Of a DNA stretch of 24,762 nucleotides, positions 7,449 to 15,690 are shown piece after piece. The stretch is from NCBI RefSeq assembly GCF_938045465.1, contig NZ_CALIBF010000193.1, positions 1-24,762 on the forward strand, in the 5' to 3' direction. This stretch comes from an uncultured Campylobacter sp. Lineage in GTDB: Bacteria > Campylobacterota > Campylobacteria > Campylobacterales > Campylobacteraceae. Under the pieces are notes generated by a model, which worked only from the letters and a program-made list of their open reading frames with translations, searched no databases and was not told the DNA's origin. A program made the position numbers and the translations under genes. Position 1 is the first letter of the stretch; each line of letters starts with the position of its first letter.

Positions 7449-7548
7449 CTGCGATGAAATTTAGCTATGAAATTTCGATCGCGAAATTTCCGCGATAGAA
7501 TTTTAATGGCGTAATTCTGCGAAATTTGATATTAGTAAAGGATAAAAT

Positions 7549-7941
7549 TTGATAGTTGCGATCGATCTTGGGCTTAAACGTATCGGCGTGGCGGCGGCAC
7601 CGGATGATAAGACGCCGCTTCCGTGCGATCCGATCCTGCGCAAAAACCGTATCCAAGCCGCGCGCGAGCTAAGCGAGCTGCTGCGCGAAAAGGGCGCCAG
7701 CGTGCTAGTGCTGGGCGTGCCGCGCGGCGGGGCGAGCGAGGAGGAGATGAGCAGGCGCATACGCCACTTCGCCTCGCTGCTGGATTTTGACGGCGAGATA
7801 AAATTCCAAGATGAGAGCTTTTCGAGCGCCGAAGCGGCGGAGTTTGCGAGTAAAGGCGCTAAGGGTGGCGGCAAGGACGCGCGCTTTGATAGCATCGCCG
7901 CAACGATAATTTTGCAGAGGTTTTTGTCGAGCAAGGGCTAG
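7549..7941 (+). CDS. ruvX: RuvX/YqgF family putative Holliday junction resolvase
   Basis: A 130-residue RNase H-fold nuclease family member, implicated in Holliday junction resolution and in 16S rRNA 5' maturation in E. coli (YqgF). The N-terminal Ala-Ile-Asp-Leu-Gly-Leu-Lys-Arg-Ile-Gly-Val-Ala carries the first catalytic Asp (residue 5). Val-Leu-Gly-Val-Pro-Arg-Gly follows, then Phe-Gln-Asp-Glu-Ser-Phe-Ser-Ser, and Ala-Arg-Phe-Asp-Ser-Ile-Ala-Ala-Thr-Ile-Ile-Leu-Gln holds the C-terminal Asp. Translation starts at TTG: AAAGGA lies about seven bases upstream and no ATG is available before the first conserved motif. It is the downstream partner of dprA by conserved order but probably has its own promoter here. 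Confidence 0.88.
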   Translation: MIVAIDLGLKRIGVAAAPDDKTPLPCDPILRKNRIQAARELSELLREKGASVLVLGVPRGGASEEEMSRRIRHFASLLDFDGEIKFQDESFSSAEAAEFASKGAKGGGKDARFDSIAATIILQRFLSSKG

Positions 7942-8384
7942 GCGTGTGCGCAGCAACGTAATTTGCGCGCAGCTGCGTAAGAGGAAATCGTTGCTCGTCC
8001 GCCTTATCGCTTTCTGAATGCTCGTGGATCTTATCTTGCCTCGTAAAACGGATAGGTTTTATTCATGCCAAAAGTCGGTAAAATTTCATCGCCCGCTAAA
8101 GCCTGGCGAAATTTTACTTTTCCCGCAAAGAGTCTGCGGAATTTATTTTGGCGGCAGCTGTAAATGACGCTTTAGGTGGTTAAACCGAGTGAGATTGATG
8201 GTGGTTTAAGTTTTAAACAGCGAGGTTTATGCATTTTGGCGATTTGTGTTCGCGCGCACGGCTGCTATTTTAAGTTTTTTCAAGGTCTATTTAGACGAAA
8301 AGAATGCTAAGCAAAATTGCAAAAACGCGGATGCATCATAGAATAGGGCGCAAATTTGCGATAAATTTCATTTAGGGAGCGGTT
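7942..8384. other. Non-coding gap
   Basis: About 440 bases with scattered AAATTT words and no convincing ORF or RNA. A TAGAAT at 8339-8344 is a possible -10 box for the following gene, whose AGGGAG ribosome-binding site is at 8374-8379. Confidence 0.55.
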
Positions 8385-8753
8385 ATGTTTAAGATCACGA
8401 TGTTAGTAAAAAGGGCGCCGAACATCACGCAGCAGGAGTTTTTGGCGCACTGGGCGGCGCATTCGCAAAAGGTTTTAGCTAATCAAAAGGCACTAAATAT
8501 CGTCCGCTATGCAAAAACTATGCCCATCTTTATCAAGGGGCAGAGCACCAGGCGCGAGACGGCGGCGTTTGGCTACGACGCGATGGGCGAGCTATGGTAT
8601 GAAAGCGTGCAGGCGTTTGTGGACGCACGAAACAGCGAGGTAGCGCGAGCGGTGTTAGCGGAGCTGATGGCGGATGAGGCGAGGTTTTGCGATATGAAAA
8701 ACTCCGTGATGTGGTTCGGCGAGGAGGAGGCTGTGATAGAGTTTGAGCGCTAG
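8385..8753 (+). CDS. EthD-domain (ferredoxin-like fold) protein
   Basis: A 122-residue cytoplasmic protein of the EthD/dimeric alpha-beta barrel group. It starts Met-Phe-Lys-Ile-Thr-Met-Leu-Val-Lys-Arg-Ala-Pro, followed by a Gln-Gln-Glu-Phe-Leu-Ala-His-Trp segment and a His-Ser-Gln-Lys-Val helix, the layout usual for EthD members. It ends with Phe-Cys-Asp-Met-Lys-Asn-Ser and a Met-Trp-Phe strand. Such proteins often bind small hydrophobic molecules or assist oxygenases, but no partner gene is nearby, so the role is unknown. AGGGAG lies six bases before the ATG. The gene is monocistronic, with long gaps on both sides. Confidence 0.75.
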   Translation: MFKITMLVKRAPNITQQEFLAHWAAHSQKVLANQKALNIVRYAKTMPIFIKGQSTRRETAAFGYDAMGELWYESVQAFVDARNSEVARAVLAELMADEARFCDMKNSVMWFGEEEAVIEFER

Positions 8754-9538
8754 GGGGCGCGGCTTACAACGGATAAATTTTTAAGTAAAGCTCTTTAAAT
8801 AGATAGAATCCTACGTGGCATTTGGGTTTTAAAATTAGCAGAATTTTACAGGCTGGGCTTGCGCGGCTGAAATCTCAGTCGCAACCTACATAGATGAAAT
8901 TTACGTACGCGATACAGATACTGCGCAGTCTTGATTATTTTAAGACTCACCATATCTAAGTGGCGTGGATCTAAGAAGCCTGGGTATCGGAGCAAAAAAT
9001 GCCTAAAGACGCATTATGCCTGCGATTTTGGCATAGAAAAGCCTATTTCTAAGATAAAACTTAAAGGCTGGCGGCGTAAAATTTTTTAAAATTTCTAAGC
9101 AGCAATGCGAAATTTTCAAAAATTTTCTATGGCGCGGCAAGATGCTAATCGCGGGCTTCGTATGCAACAAAAATATTTTACGCGTGAAATCCGCTTTAAT
9201 AAATCGCCATTGCAGAGGCTGCAGGTGCTTAAGACCTCAAGGATTAAATACGTTTTAGTCCTATTATAAATACTGCAGGCGCCGTGGATGCCGCATAGAC
9301 GGTGCGAGTAAAAATTGAGGCAAGCCAGCCATAAAAATAATCTTGCAAGTAAAATTTTAATTTGCCTTTTTAAAATTCCGCTCAAAGCTCCGTTTAAAAT
9401 TTTATTCAAAAATTTTGCTTGGGATTTTGATAGAAATTTTGCAAGAATTCACCGTAAATTTCACAGCTATTATCAAAAATTAAAATTTTACCCCTCGCTT
9501 TTTGCTATAATTATTTTTAAAATTTAAAAGGAGCAAAA
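8754..9538. other. Non-coding gap with several small hairpins
   Basis: About 785 bases, visibly more AT-rich than the flanking genes. Small hairpins: TTGCG..CTGA/TCAG..CGCAA at 8859-8884; TATGCC/GGCATA at 9015-9035, overlapping TAGAAA/TTTCTA at 9034-9051. From about 9340 the sequence is a run of AAATTTT-type words ending in the promoter of the next gene. A 97-codon minus-strand frame at 9116-9409 has no ribosome-binding site and is rejected. Confidence 0.55.
9506..9511 (+). promoter_or_regulatory. -10 box (TATAAT) for the Sel1-repeat gene
   Basis: Exact TATAAT preceded by CTTTTTGC, a T-rich tract plus upstream G typical of Campylobacter vegetative promoters. It lies 28 bases before the start codon and is the best promoter in the window. 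Confidence 0.65.
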
Positions 9539-10225
9539 ATGAAAATTTTAGCGTCGATTGCCGCACTAATCGTAGCAGCCTACTTGCTCGCGCAGATATT
9601 TTTCCCGCAGGGGGTCTCGTTTGTCGGATGTGGCGTCGGTAGGGCTAATTCGTGCGAAGACTACGGAGCATATTTGCTTGAGGAGCGCGATTATGAGGCA
9701 GCAAAAAAGCCGTTTGAAAAAGCTTGTGAAGCGGGGCTAGAAAATAGCTGTGCTATCGCGGGGGATTTATATTACGACGAGCAAAATTTATATAAAACTA
9801 CGAAAGATAAGGGTAAGTCCGCGCGGTTTTATTCCAAAGCGTGCGATCTGGGAGCCGCCAAAGCTTGCTACAACGCCGCGATAATCTCTTATAAAAATGC
9901 CGATAAGAAAAATACGTTCGCATTTTTTGCCAAATCATGCGATTTGGGACTAGGCGAGGGCTGCTTAAACGCTGCGGTCGCTAGCTACGAAGAGAAAGAC
10001 TATCAGGGCGCTCTTAAGTTTTTCCTCAAATCTTGCGATGCTGCTTTGGCAGAGGGATGCCAAAGGGTTGGGCTAGCGTATTCAAAGAAGGAATTTGGCG
10101 AGCCGGATATGGATAAGGCGATGATCTACTACGACAAAGCCTGCAAGCTGGGAGCTGAGTTTAGCTGCAATGTAGTAGCCGCGATGAATAAAATAAATGC
10201 AAGCGAGGCTAATGCTACTAAATAG
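9539..10225 (+). CDS. Sel1/Hcp-like cysteine-rich repeat protein, secreted or anchored
   Basis: A 228-residue protein with an N-terminal hydrophobic segment (about residues 4-22), either signal peptide or anchor, so it should work outside the cytoplasm. The rest is a chain of Sel1-like repeats: [Asp/Lys/Glu]-x-Ala-Cys-[Asp/Glu/Lys]-x-Gly-x-x-x-x-Cys, with paired cysteines eight residues apart in each repeat, as in Helicobacter Hcp proteins where these pairs form disulfides. At least five such pairs are visible (for example Cys-Glu-Ala-Gly-Leu-Glu-Asn-Ser-Cys). Such proteins are helical-repeat binders, and a specific partner cannot be read from sequence. AAAAGGAGCAAAA precedes the ATG. It is monocistronic. 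Confidence 0.85.
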   Translation: MKILASIAALIVAAYLLAQIFFPQGVSFVGCGVGRANSCEDYGAYLLEERDYEAAKKPFEKACEAGLENSCAIAGDLYYDEQNLYKTTKDKGKSARFYSKACDLGAAKACYNAAIISYKNADKKNTFAFFAKSCDLGLGEGCLNAAVASYEEKDYQGALKFFLKSCDAALAEGCQRVGLAYSKKEFGEPDMDKAMIYYDKACKLGAEFSCNVVAAMNKINASEANATK

Positions 10226-10890
10226 ATGGCAGGGCTAGCTAGATGATAATACGGTGAGATCGAAATTAGCGTAGAAATTTTGCGGAGCTTTATAGGATTT
10301 TATGAAATTTCGCGGAATTTCGTCTTTAAATTTTATTGCTGAAATTCCACATATTGCGATAATGGCGATGGATAGTGATTTTAAAATTTCAGTATCTTAG
10401 AAGTTTAGAATTTAATCTATGCTGTGGATTTTATTGACAGAATTTTAACTTATCATAGACTTATCCATCGCGATATAGGGGTTTCATCATAATCATGGTG
10501 CTAAATTATATATCGTTGAAAGAGAAAAAATTGCGCAAACTAGCGAGTAGCTATGTAATCACAGCTGATATGGCAAAAATATCCGAAGAAGATCGCACGG
10601 GATAATTAATCTGCGAAGTAAGTAAAATCAATTATCAAGTGGATGAAATCTATCAATAAACAAGTAAAATTATTCATTGCAAGGCAAATAAAATTAATTG
10701 CAAAGCAAGCAAAATCGATCTGTAAGTGGGTAGATCAAGCTTAAAACTAACTCGAAGTAGCCTTTAAATAAGCTAAATTGCAAGCAAGATAAATTTTAAG
10801 TAGGCATATTGTAAGAAAGTAAAATTTTAGATGAGATAAGTGGGATAAATCGATTTCAAATCATCGTAGAAGTTGGATGACGGTCCTAAT
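10226..10890. other. Non-coding gap with degenerate tandem repeat
   Basis: About 665 bases between convergent genes (Sel1 rightward, glcD leftward). The first part has GAAATTTCGCGGAATTTC-like words (about 10302-10322). From about 10607 onward it is notably AT-rich and contains a degenerate 20-24 bp tandem repeat, listed separately. No ORF or RNA gene is supported. Confidence 0.6.
10607..10736. repeat. Degenerate 20-24 bp tandem repeat
   Basis: Six successive blocks end in AAAAT[CT], GAAATC or AGATC: 10607-10629, 10630-10650, 10651-10671, 10672-10695, 10696-10716 and 10717-10736. The better copies read roughly AATTGCAAGCAAGTAAAATC. Looser copies continue to about 10850 (for example near 10776-10797 and 10809-10830). 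The period matches the 21-bp unit in proC, but the words differ. Confidence 0.55.
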
Positions 10891-12273
10891 TTAAAGCCCC
10901 ATTTTTCCGGGATTTAAGATGCCTTTTGGATCGAAAGCCCTTTTGATTGCGCGAAATAGCTCCATCTCTGCTGCGCTAAAAGCTAGTGGCATAAATTCCG
11001 CCTTACTTAGTCCGATGCCGTGCTCGCCGCTGAGTGTACCGCCAAGACCAACTGCAGCTTTGAAAATTTCGGTGATTGCGTCATGTCCGCGTCGCACCTG
11101 AGCTTCATCTTTTTTGTCGGCGACCATGACGTTGGTGTGGACATTGCCGTCGCCCGTGTGCCCGAAGCAGGGCACGCGCACGCCGTATTTATCGCCGATG
11201 CGCGCGATACGGCGCAGTAGCTCGGGCAGCTGCGAGCGCGGGACGGTGATGTCCTCATTTAGCTTAAGCGTGCCGTAGATATTGATCGCCTGCGAGCAGT
11301 TGCGTCTCGCAAACCAAATGCCCGCACGCTCTTCTTCGCTTTCTGCGATGCGAAAGTCGCTCGCGCCGTTTTGAACGAAAATTTCTTTTATGAGCGCGAG
11401 CTCCTCCAAAAGCACTGCTTCTAAATTGCCGTCTGTTTCGCAGATCAAAATCGCGCCCGCGCCCTTCGGCAAGCCTTTATGAAATTTCTCCTCGACCGCG
11501 GCTATGCACAGCGCGTCTAAAAATTCCATCGCCACGGGCGTGATACCGGCTGCCATTGTCTTATACACGGCATTCATTGCTGCATCTACGCTAGGAAAAA
11601 CGCCCATCGCGGTCTTTTTAAGCTTTGGCATCGGGATTAGTTTGAGCGTGATTTCGGTGATGACGGCAAGCGCGCCTTCGCTTGCGATTAAAATTCCTGC
11701 CACGTTGAAGCCTGCGACATCTTTGATAGTGCGTTTGCCCGCTCGGATCACCTCTCCATTAGGCAGTACCGCACGCAGTGCCATTACATAGTCTTTGGTG
11801 ATGCCGTATTTTGCGGCGCGCATACCGCCGGAGTTTTCGGCGACATTGCCTCCTAGCGTGGAATAATCCTGGCTTGCGGGATCGGGCGGATAAAAAAGCC
11901 CGCGCGCTGCGGCTGCTTTTTGCAGATCGATATTTATGCAGCCGGGTTGGACTACGGCGAGTAGATTTTGCATGTCGATTTCTAGAATTTTATTCATATG
12001 TTTTTCAAATGCCAAAATCACTCCGCCGTTTGCGGCTAAAGACCCACCTGTAAAACCGCTACCTGCGCCTCTTGGAACTACAGGGATTAAATTTTCGTTG
12101 CAGAATTTTAAAATTTGACTGACATCGTCCTCACTTCGCGGGAAAAGCACGCCGTCCGGCAGGCAGCGTCTTTTCGTCGCGTCGTAGCAGTATGCCGTGC
12201 GATGAGCCTCGTCAAAATAGGCATTATCCGCGCCTAATAGATTTGTAAAAAACGCTTGCGCGGCGCTATTCAT
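10891..12273 (-). CDS. glcD: FAD-linked oxidase, glycolate oxidase subunit GlcD-like
   Basis: A 460-residue flavoenzyme of the vanillyl-alcohol oxidase fold, oxidising glycolate or D-lactate-type 2-hydroxy acids. The FAD-binding domain has Val-Pro-Arg-Gly-Ala-Gly-Ser-Gly-Phe-Thr-Gly-Gly, Pro-Asp-Pro-Ala-Ser-Gln-Asp-Tyr-Ser-Thr-Leu-Gly-Gly-Asn and Ala-Glu-Asn-Ser-Gly-Gly. The C-terminal domain has Gly-His-Thr-Gly-Asp-Gly-Asn-Val-His and Gly-Glu-His-Gly-Ile-Gly. GlcE and GlcF subunits are not in this window, so D-lactate dehydrogenase activity is an alternative. The gene overlaps the end of the PgbA-like gene by 8 bases and is co-transcribed with it, the same neighbour as in H. pylori (HP0508/HP0509, from memory). 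Confidence 0.9.
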   Translation of the reverse strand: MNSAAQAFFTNLLGADNAYFDEAHRTAYCYDATKRRCLPDGVLFPRSEDDVSQILKFCNENLIPVVPRGAGSGFTGGSLAANGGVILAFEKHMNKILEIDMQNLLAVVQPGCINIDLQKAAAARGLFYPPDPASQDYSTLGGNVAENSGGMRAAKYGITKDYVMALRAVLPNGEVIRAGKRTIKDVAGFNVAGILIASEGALAVITEITLKLIPMPKLKKTAMGVFPSVDAAMNAVYKTMAAGITPVAMEFLDALCIAAVEEKFHKGLPKGAGAILICETDGNLEAVLLEELALIKEIFVQNGASDFRIAESEEERAGIWFARRNCSQAINIYGTLKLNEDITVPRSQLPELLRRIARIGDKYGVRVPCFGHTGDGNVHTNVMVADKKDEAQVRRGHDAITEIFKAAVGLGGTLSGEHGIGLSKAEFMPLAFSAAEMELFRAIKRAFDPKGILNPGKMGL

Positions 12274-12994
12274 CGCCGTCTAAGCCCAGCAAATAGCGGT
12301 AGTGCTTGTCGTAATCGCTGATCGGGCCGTTAGTAAAGTCCCAAATGACGGTCTTTATCTCGCCTACGCGTGAGTAAAACGGCAGCTGATAATAAGCCAC
12401 GCTGCCGCTAGCGAATGTGCGCAAAGGCTTGAAACTACCGCAGTCGGCAAATACGCCTTGTTTATCCATCGCGATAAAAATCAGTCCGGCGCTGTTTTGC
12501 GCGCAAATTTTACGAAAATCGTCACGGCTCGGGTTTGGCTTGTGGTTGTAGCTAAGATAGGCGCCGCCAAGATCTGGGTGGATAAAATTTATATTCGGAA
12601 AAGCCTTGATAACCTGCTCGTAAATTTCAGCGTTAGGCGCGACGATTATGGCACGGTCATAGAGGAAATTTAAGATCACTTTATCGCCGCTTGAGGGTAA
12701 AATTTTAGGCAGTGGCAGTGCCTCTTGAGCTAACATATCAAAGACCTCAAATCGCACCTTTGCCTTGCCTGCGCTTTTTTGCGTCACGACTGCGCGCGCG
12801 ATGATGGAGCTTGCGCCGCTACCGAAATTATGCATCACCACTCCGCTGCTACCTACGGCAATCGTAGGGCTATCTGTGATCTCGCCCGAACCATCCTTTA
12901 CGCTAAGTAGGGCGGTTTCGTATCGCGGCATGTTAAATTCCGCCCCTATCGCCGCACTTAAAAATAGACCTAAAATAAGTAAAGCTTTTTTCAA
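12266..12994 (-). CDS. PgbA N-terminal-domain-like exported protein
   Basis: A 242-residue protein with a signal peptide (basic start, hydrophobic stretch, likely cleavage near Ala-Ile-Gly-Ala at 15-18). The mature part matches the N-terminal domain of Helicobacter plasminogen-binding protein PgbA: Val-Gly-Ser-Ser-Gly-Val-Val-Met-His, Ser-Ile-Ile-Ala-Arg-Ala, Ala-Leu-Pro-Leu-Pro, Gly-Asp-Lys-Val-Ile-Leu-Asn, Ile-Val-Ala-Pro-Asn and His-Pro-Asp-Leu. It lacks the long charged, Lys-ending tail linked to plasminogen binding, so that role should not be assumed. The conserved neighbours suggest an envelope function. TTG is the start, with AGGAG seven bases upstream. A TATAAT on the same strand is at 13024-13029. 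Confidence 0.8.
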   Translation of the reverse strand: MKKALLILGLFLSAAIGAEFNMPRYETALLSVKDGSGEITDSPTIAVGSSGVVMHNFGSGASSIIARAVVTQKSAGKAKVRFEVFDMLAQEALPLPKILPSSGDKVILNFLYDRAIIVAPNAEIYEQVIKAFPNINFIHPDLGGAYLSYNHKPNPSRDDFRKICAQNSAGLIFIAMDKQGVFADCGSFKPLRTFASGSVAYYQLPFYSRVGEIKTVIWDFTNGPISDYDKHYRYLLGLDGDE

Positions 12995-13023
12995 AATTCT
13001 GCTCCTGAATAAAATTTCGGCTA

Positions 13024-13029
13024 ATTATA
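13024..13029 (-). promoter_or_regulatory. -10 box (TATAAT) for the PgbA-like/glcD unit
   Basis: Exact TATAAT on the minus strand, about 30 bases upstream of the TTG start at 12994, in the 138-base divergent region with the M23 gene. Confidence 0.5.
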
Positions 13030-13092
13030 CATAAAACTTTGAAATTAGCGATAAAATTCCACGGTATTTACGAAATATAAGCGTTTTTTCGT

Positions 13093-13098
13093 TACAAT
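13093..13098 (+). promoter_or_regulatory. -10-like box (TACAAT) for the M23 peptidase unit
   Basis: TACAAT directly after a TTTTTTCG tract, 35 bases before the start codon. The 12-mer TACAATCCCGCC is almost the same as that before ilvC. Confidence 0.45.
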
Positions 13099-13132
13099 CC
13101 CGCCTTAAAATAATATTTCAAAGCGGTTTTAT

Positions 13133-14302
13133 ATGACTAGAATTTTTATATTGCTTTTTCTGTGGATAGGCGTAGTTTTTGCGAACAACCCCAGCGTAGA
13201 GAAGTTTGCCTGGCCCGATGGCGTGAGTCTTCTGCAATTTATGGAAACTGCGGGCATTCCCGCGTCTGTATATTATGACCTGGATAAAGAGGATCAGGAG
13301 CTTGCCGCTGAGGTGCGAGCGGGCGTGGAGTGTCAAATTTTGCGTGATCCAGCAGGTCGCGTCTCCCAGCTGTTAATCCCCGTCAGCGAGGAGCTGCAGA
13401 TCCATATATATCGCGATAAATTCGGCACTTTTAGATTCGTTTATACTCCGATAGTTTATGAGGAAAACAGCTACTCTTTAGGAATTCAGATCGAAAGCTC
13501 GCCCTATCAAGATATCATCAAAGCTACGGGCAATGCAGCTTTAGCGAATGAGTTTATGCTTGTTTTTAAAAACGAGGTAAATTTTAAAAAGCTGCAAAAG
13601 GGCGATCGGCTTGTGATCCTATACGAGCAAAAAACGCGCCTTGGCAAACCTTTTGGCGGAGTAAATATCACCGCAGGAATGATCGAGGAAAATAAAAAGC
13701 CCAAATCGCTATATTTTTTCGATGATAAATACTACGACCGAAGCGGTAAAAAGGTCGAATCTTTTCTGCTAATTACACCGCTTGTTTATACTAGAATTTC
13801 ATCCTATTTTACTCCTAAAAGATTTCATCCGATTTTAAAGCGCTACCGCGCACACTTAGGCGTAGATTATGCGGCCCCCAAAGGCACTAGGGTAAATGCC
13901 GCAGGGGCGGGCAAGATTAGCTTCGTAGGGCGTAAAAACGGCTACGGCAACACCGTAGAGATCAACCACGGCGGCGGTATCAGTACGCTTTATGCGCATC
14001 TTAGCGGCTTTGCTAGCGGCACAAAAGCAGGCGTTAGTGTCAAGCAAGGTCAGTTAATCGCCTACGTAGGCTCGACCGGGCTTAGTTCGGGACCGCATCT
14101 GCACTTCGGACTTTATAAAAATAAGCAGGCGATAGATCCGCTTAAGGTAGTCAAGATTGAAAAAACTAACGTCATAAGCGCCGAAGAACTTAAATTTAAA
14201 GCTCTCGTCAAAGATATGGACGCCAGAATGGCTGCGGCTAAAGACGGCTCGAAAAACCCTGCTAAATTTGAAAACTACGAGTCGCTTATCACGATAAATT
14301 AA
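13133..14302 (+). CDS. pgp3: M23 (LytM) murein peptidase, Csd3/Pgp3 type
   Basis: A 389-residue secreted zinc peptidase that trims or cuts peptidoglycan peptides. A signal peptide covers about residues 1-17. An N-terminal regulatory region follows, then the LytM domain (about 225-335) with all metal and catalytic residues: His241 and Asp245 in His-Leu-Gly-Val-Asp-Tyr, His289 in Tyr-Ala-His-Leu, and His324 in Pro-His-Leu-His-Phe-Gly. Length and architecture match H. pylori Csd3/HdpA (HP0506), a D,D-carboxypeptidase/endopeptidase shaping the helical cell, and its neighbours there are also pgbA and glcD. The symbol pgp3 (the C. jejuni counterpart) rests on this synteny and on memory. It starts the rightward unit with mgtE 8 bases downstream. 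Confidence 0.87.
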   Translation: MTRIFILLFLWIGVVFANNPSVEKFAWPDGVSLLQFMETAGIPASVYYDLDKEDQELAAEVRAGVECQILRDPAGRVSQLLIPVSEELQIHIYRDKFGTFRFVYTPIVYEENSYSLGIQIESSPYQDIIKATGNAALANEFMLVFKNEVNFKKLQKGDRLVILYEQKTRLGKPFGGVNITAGMIEENKKPKSLYFFDDKYYDRSGKKVESFLLITPLVYTRISSYFTPKRFHPILKRYRAHLGVDYAAPKGTRVNAAGAGKISFVGRKNGYGNTVEINHGGGISTLYAHLSGFASGTKAGVSVKQGQLIAYVGSTGLSSGPHLHFGLYKNKQAIDPLKVVKIEKTNVISAEELKFKALVKDMDARMAAAKDGSKNPAKFENYESLITIN

Positions 14303-14310
14303 GGCTGAAA

Positions 14311-15690
14311 ATGGAAAATAAAGAGCAGCTGGACGACGTCGAGGAAGCTAAGGCGCTTCTTGATGCGCATCTAGGCGATACGCTTGAGCATGAGCTGAGT
14401 GCCGCCGATCTTACGGAGCATTTAAAAACTCTAAAAAAGCACGACGAAGAAAAATACGTAGAATTCTTAAAAAAGCTAGATCCTGAGGATCTTGCCGATG
14501 CTGCGCTTGAGATGCCCGAGCATATGCTCGAAGACGTCATCGAAACTCTGCCTCACGAAAAAATCGTCGAAGCGATCGAGGAGCTCGAAAGCGACGATCA
14601 GGCAGAGCTTTTGCAAAACATCGGCGAAATCGACGAGGACAAGGCCGAGCAGATTTTCTACGGGCTTGATGAGGACGATCGCCACGACATTCTTACTATC
14701 TCCAAATATAGCGAAGATGAGGCGGGCGCGTATATGCAGACCGAGGTCTTTAGCGCGAGGCAAGATCAGACCCTGGGGCAGGCGGTTGAGATGCTGCGCG
14801 TTATGCGCGAAAAGGATGAGATCGAGAATGTCTTTCAGCTCTTCGTGCTCGATAAAAAGGGGCATCTGCTTACTACCTTTTCGACGTCCGATCTGATTTT
14901 ATATGATTTTTCGCTCACGCTGGAAGAAATTTCACAAAAATTCGGCGCCGAAAATAAGATCCACTTCGCCACCGATACCGATAAGATCGACGATGTGATC
15001 AAGGACTTTGAGGAATTCGACCTTAACGTCATTCCTGTAGTCGATGCTAACGGCGTGCTTATCGGGCGTATCACCGCCGACGATATCCACGATCTCATCC
15101 AAGAGCGCGCTACCGAGCAAATTTACAACCTCGCGGGTGTCGATGACGAAGCCGAAGATGACGAGACTACGATCTTTAAGGCGGGTCGCGCGCGCGCTGT
15201 GTGGCTAGCGGTAAATTTATGCACGGCGATCGTAAGCTCCACGATCATCGGGCTTTTTGACGCCACTATCGAAAAGCTGGTCGCGCTCGCCGTACTTATG
15301 CCAATAGTTGCTTCCATGGGCGGCAACACCGGCACGCAGGCGCTTACCGTGACCGTGCGCCGCCTAGCCTTGGGCGAGATAGCGTTTAAAGACAAAAAGC
15401 AGGTCCTCTTTCGCGAGATTACGATCGCTTTTATAAACGGCCTCATTTTTGCCACGCTGATGGGGTTTGTGGCGTATTTTTGGTTCGGCATTAAGCTTTT
15501 GGGGCTGGTGATTGCAATGTCGATGGTGCTAAATTTAACTCTTGCGGGGCTTTTCGGCGCCGTCATTCCGATCACGCTTAAAAAATTAAATATCGATCCC
15601 GCCGTCGGCAGCTCCGTGCTGCTCACCACAGTTACAGACATCGTGGGATTTTTTAGCTTTTTAGGACTTGCGACGTGGATACTACTATAA
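14311..15690 (+). CDS. mgtE: Magnesium transporter MgtE
   Basis: A 459-residue inner-membrane Mg2+ channel. A long acidic helical MgtE N-domain (about 1-130) is followed by a CBS pair (about 135-265) with Ala-Gly-Ala-Tyr-Met-Gln-Thr at its start and Gly-Arg-Ile-Thr-Ala-Asp-Asp at its end. Five membrane helices span about 285-458, including Met-Gly-Gly-Asn-Thr-Gly-Thr-Gln-Ala, the pore-lining signature, and a C-terminal Thr-Asp-Ile-Val-Gly-Phe segment whose Asp coordinates Mg2+ in known structures. The cytosolic domains act as the Mg2+ sensor that closes the pore. It begins 8 bases after the M23 stop and overlaps the Nudix gene by 16 bases. Confidence 0.94.
   Translation: MENKEQLDDVEEAKALLDAHLGDTLEHELSAADLTEHLKTLKKHDEEKYVEFLKKLDPEDLADAALEMPEHMLEDVIETLPHEKIVEAIEELESDDQAELLQNIGEIDEDKAEQIFYGLDEDDRHDILTISKYSEDEAGAYMQTEVFSARQDQTLGQAVEMLRVMREKDEIENVFQLFVLDKKGHLLTTFSTSDLILYDFSLTLEEISQKFGAENKIHFATDTDKIDDVIKDFEEFDLNVIPVVDANGVLIGRITADDIHDLIQERATEQIYNLAGVDDEAEDDETTIFKAGRARAVWLAVNLCTAIVSSTIIGLFDATIEKLVALAVLMPIVASMGGNTGTQALTVTVRRLALGEIAFKDKKQVLFREITIAFINGLIFATLMGFVAYFWFGIKLLGLVIAMSMVLNLTLAGLFGAVIPITLKKLNIDPAVGSSVLLTTVTDIVGFFSFLGLATWILL

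Larger units (their letters stand above)
6711..7548. other. 838-bp non-coding gap between dprA and ruvX
   Basis: No supported ORF. The region right after dprA is GC-rich with a GCCGGC...GCCGGC inverted repeat (6710-6715 and 6752-6757). An A/T-flanked hairpin follows at 6858-6882. The end, 7380-7548, is packed with GAAATTTC, AAAATTCC and GAATTCTGCG words, including two palindromes listed separately. dprA and ruvX are adjacent in C. jejuni as I remember it, so this looks like expanded spacer. Confidence 0.6.

Noticed and set aside
9116..9409. 97-codon Cys-rich, partly hydrophobic minus-strand frame
   Set aside because: No Shine-Dalgarno sequence before its ATG, biased composition from AAATTTT words, and no recognisable motif. 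It is treated as non-coding.
10607..10850. Possible CRISPR array
   Set aside because: The 20-24 bp units are degenerate and directly abutting, with no constant repeat alternating with unique spacers, and no cas gene is present.
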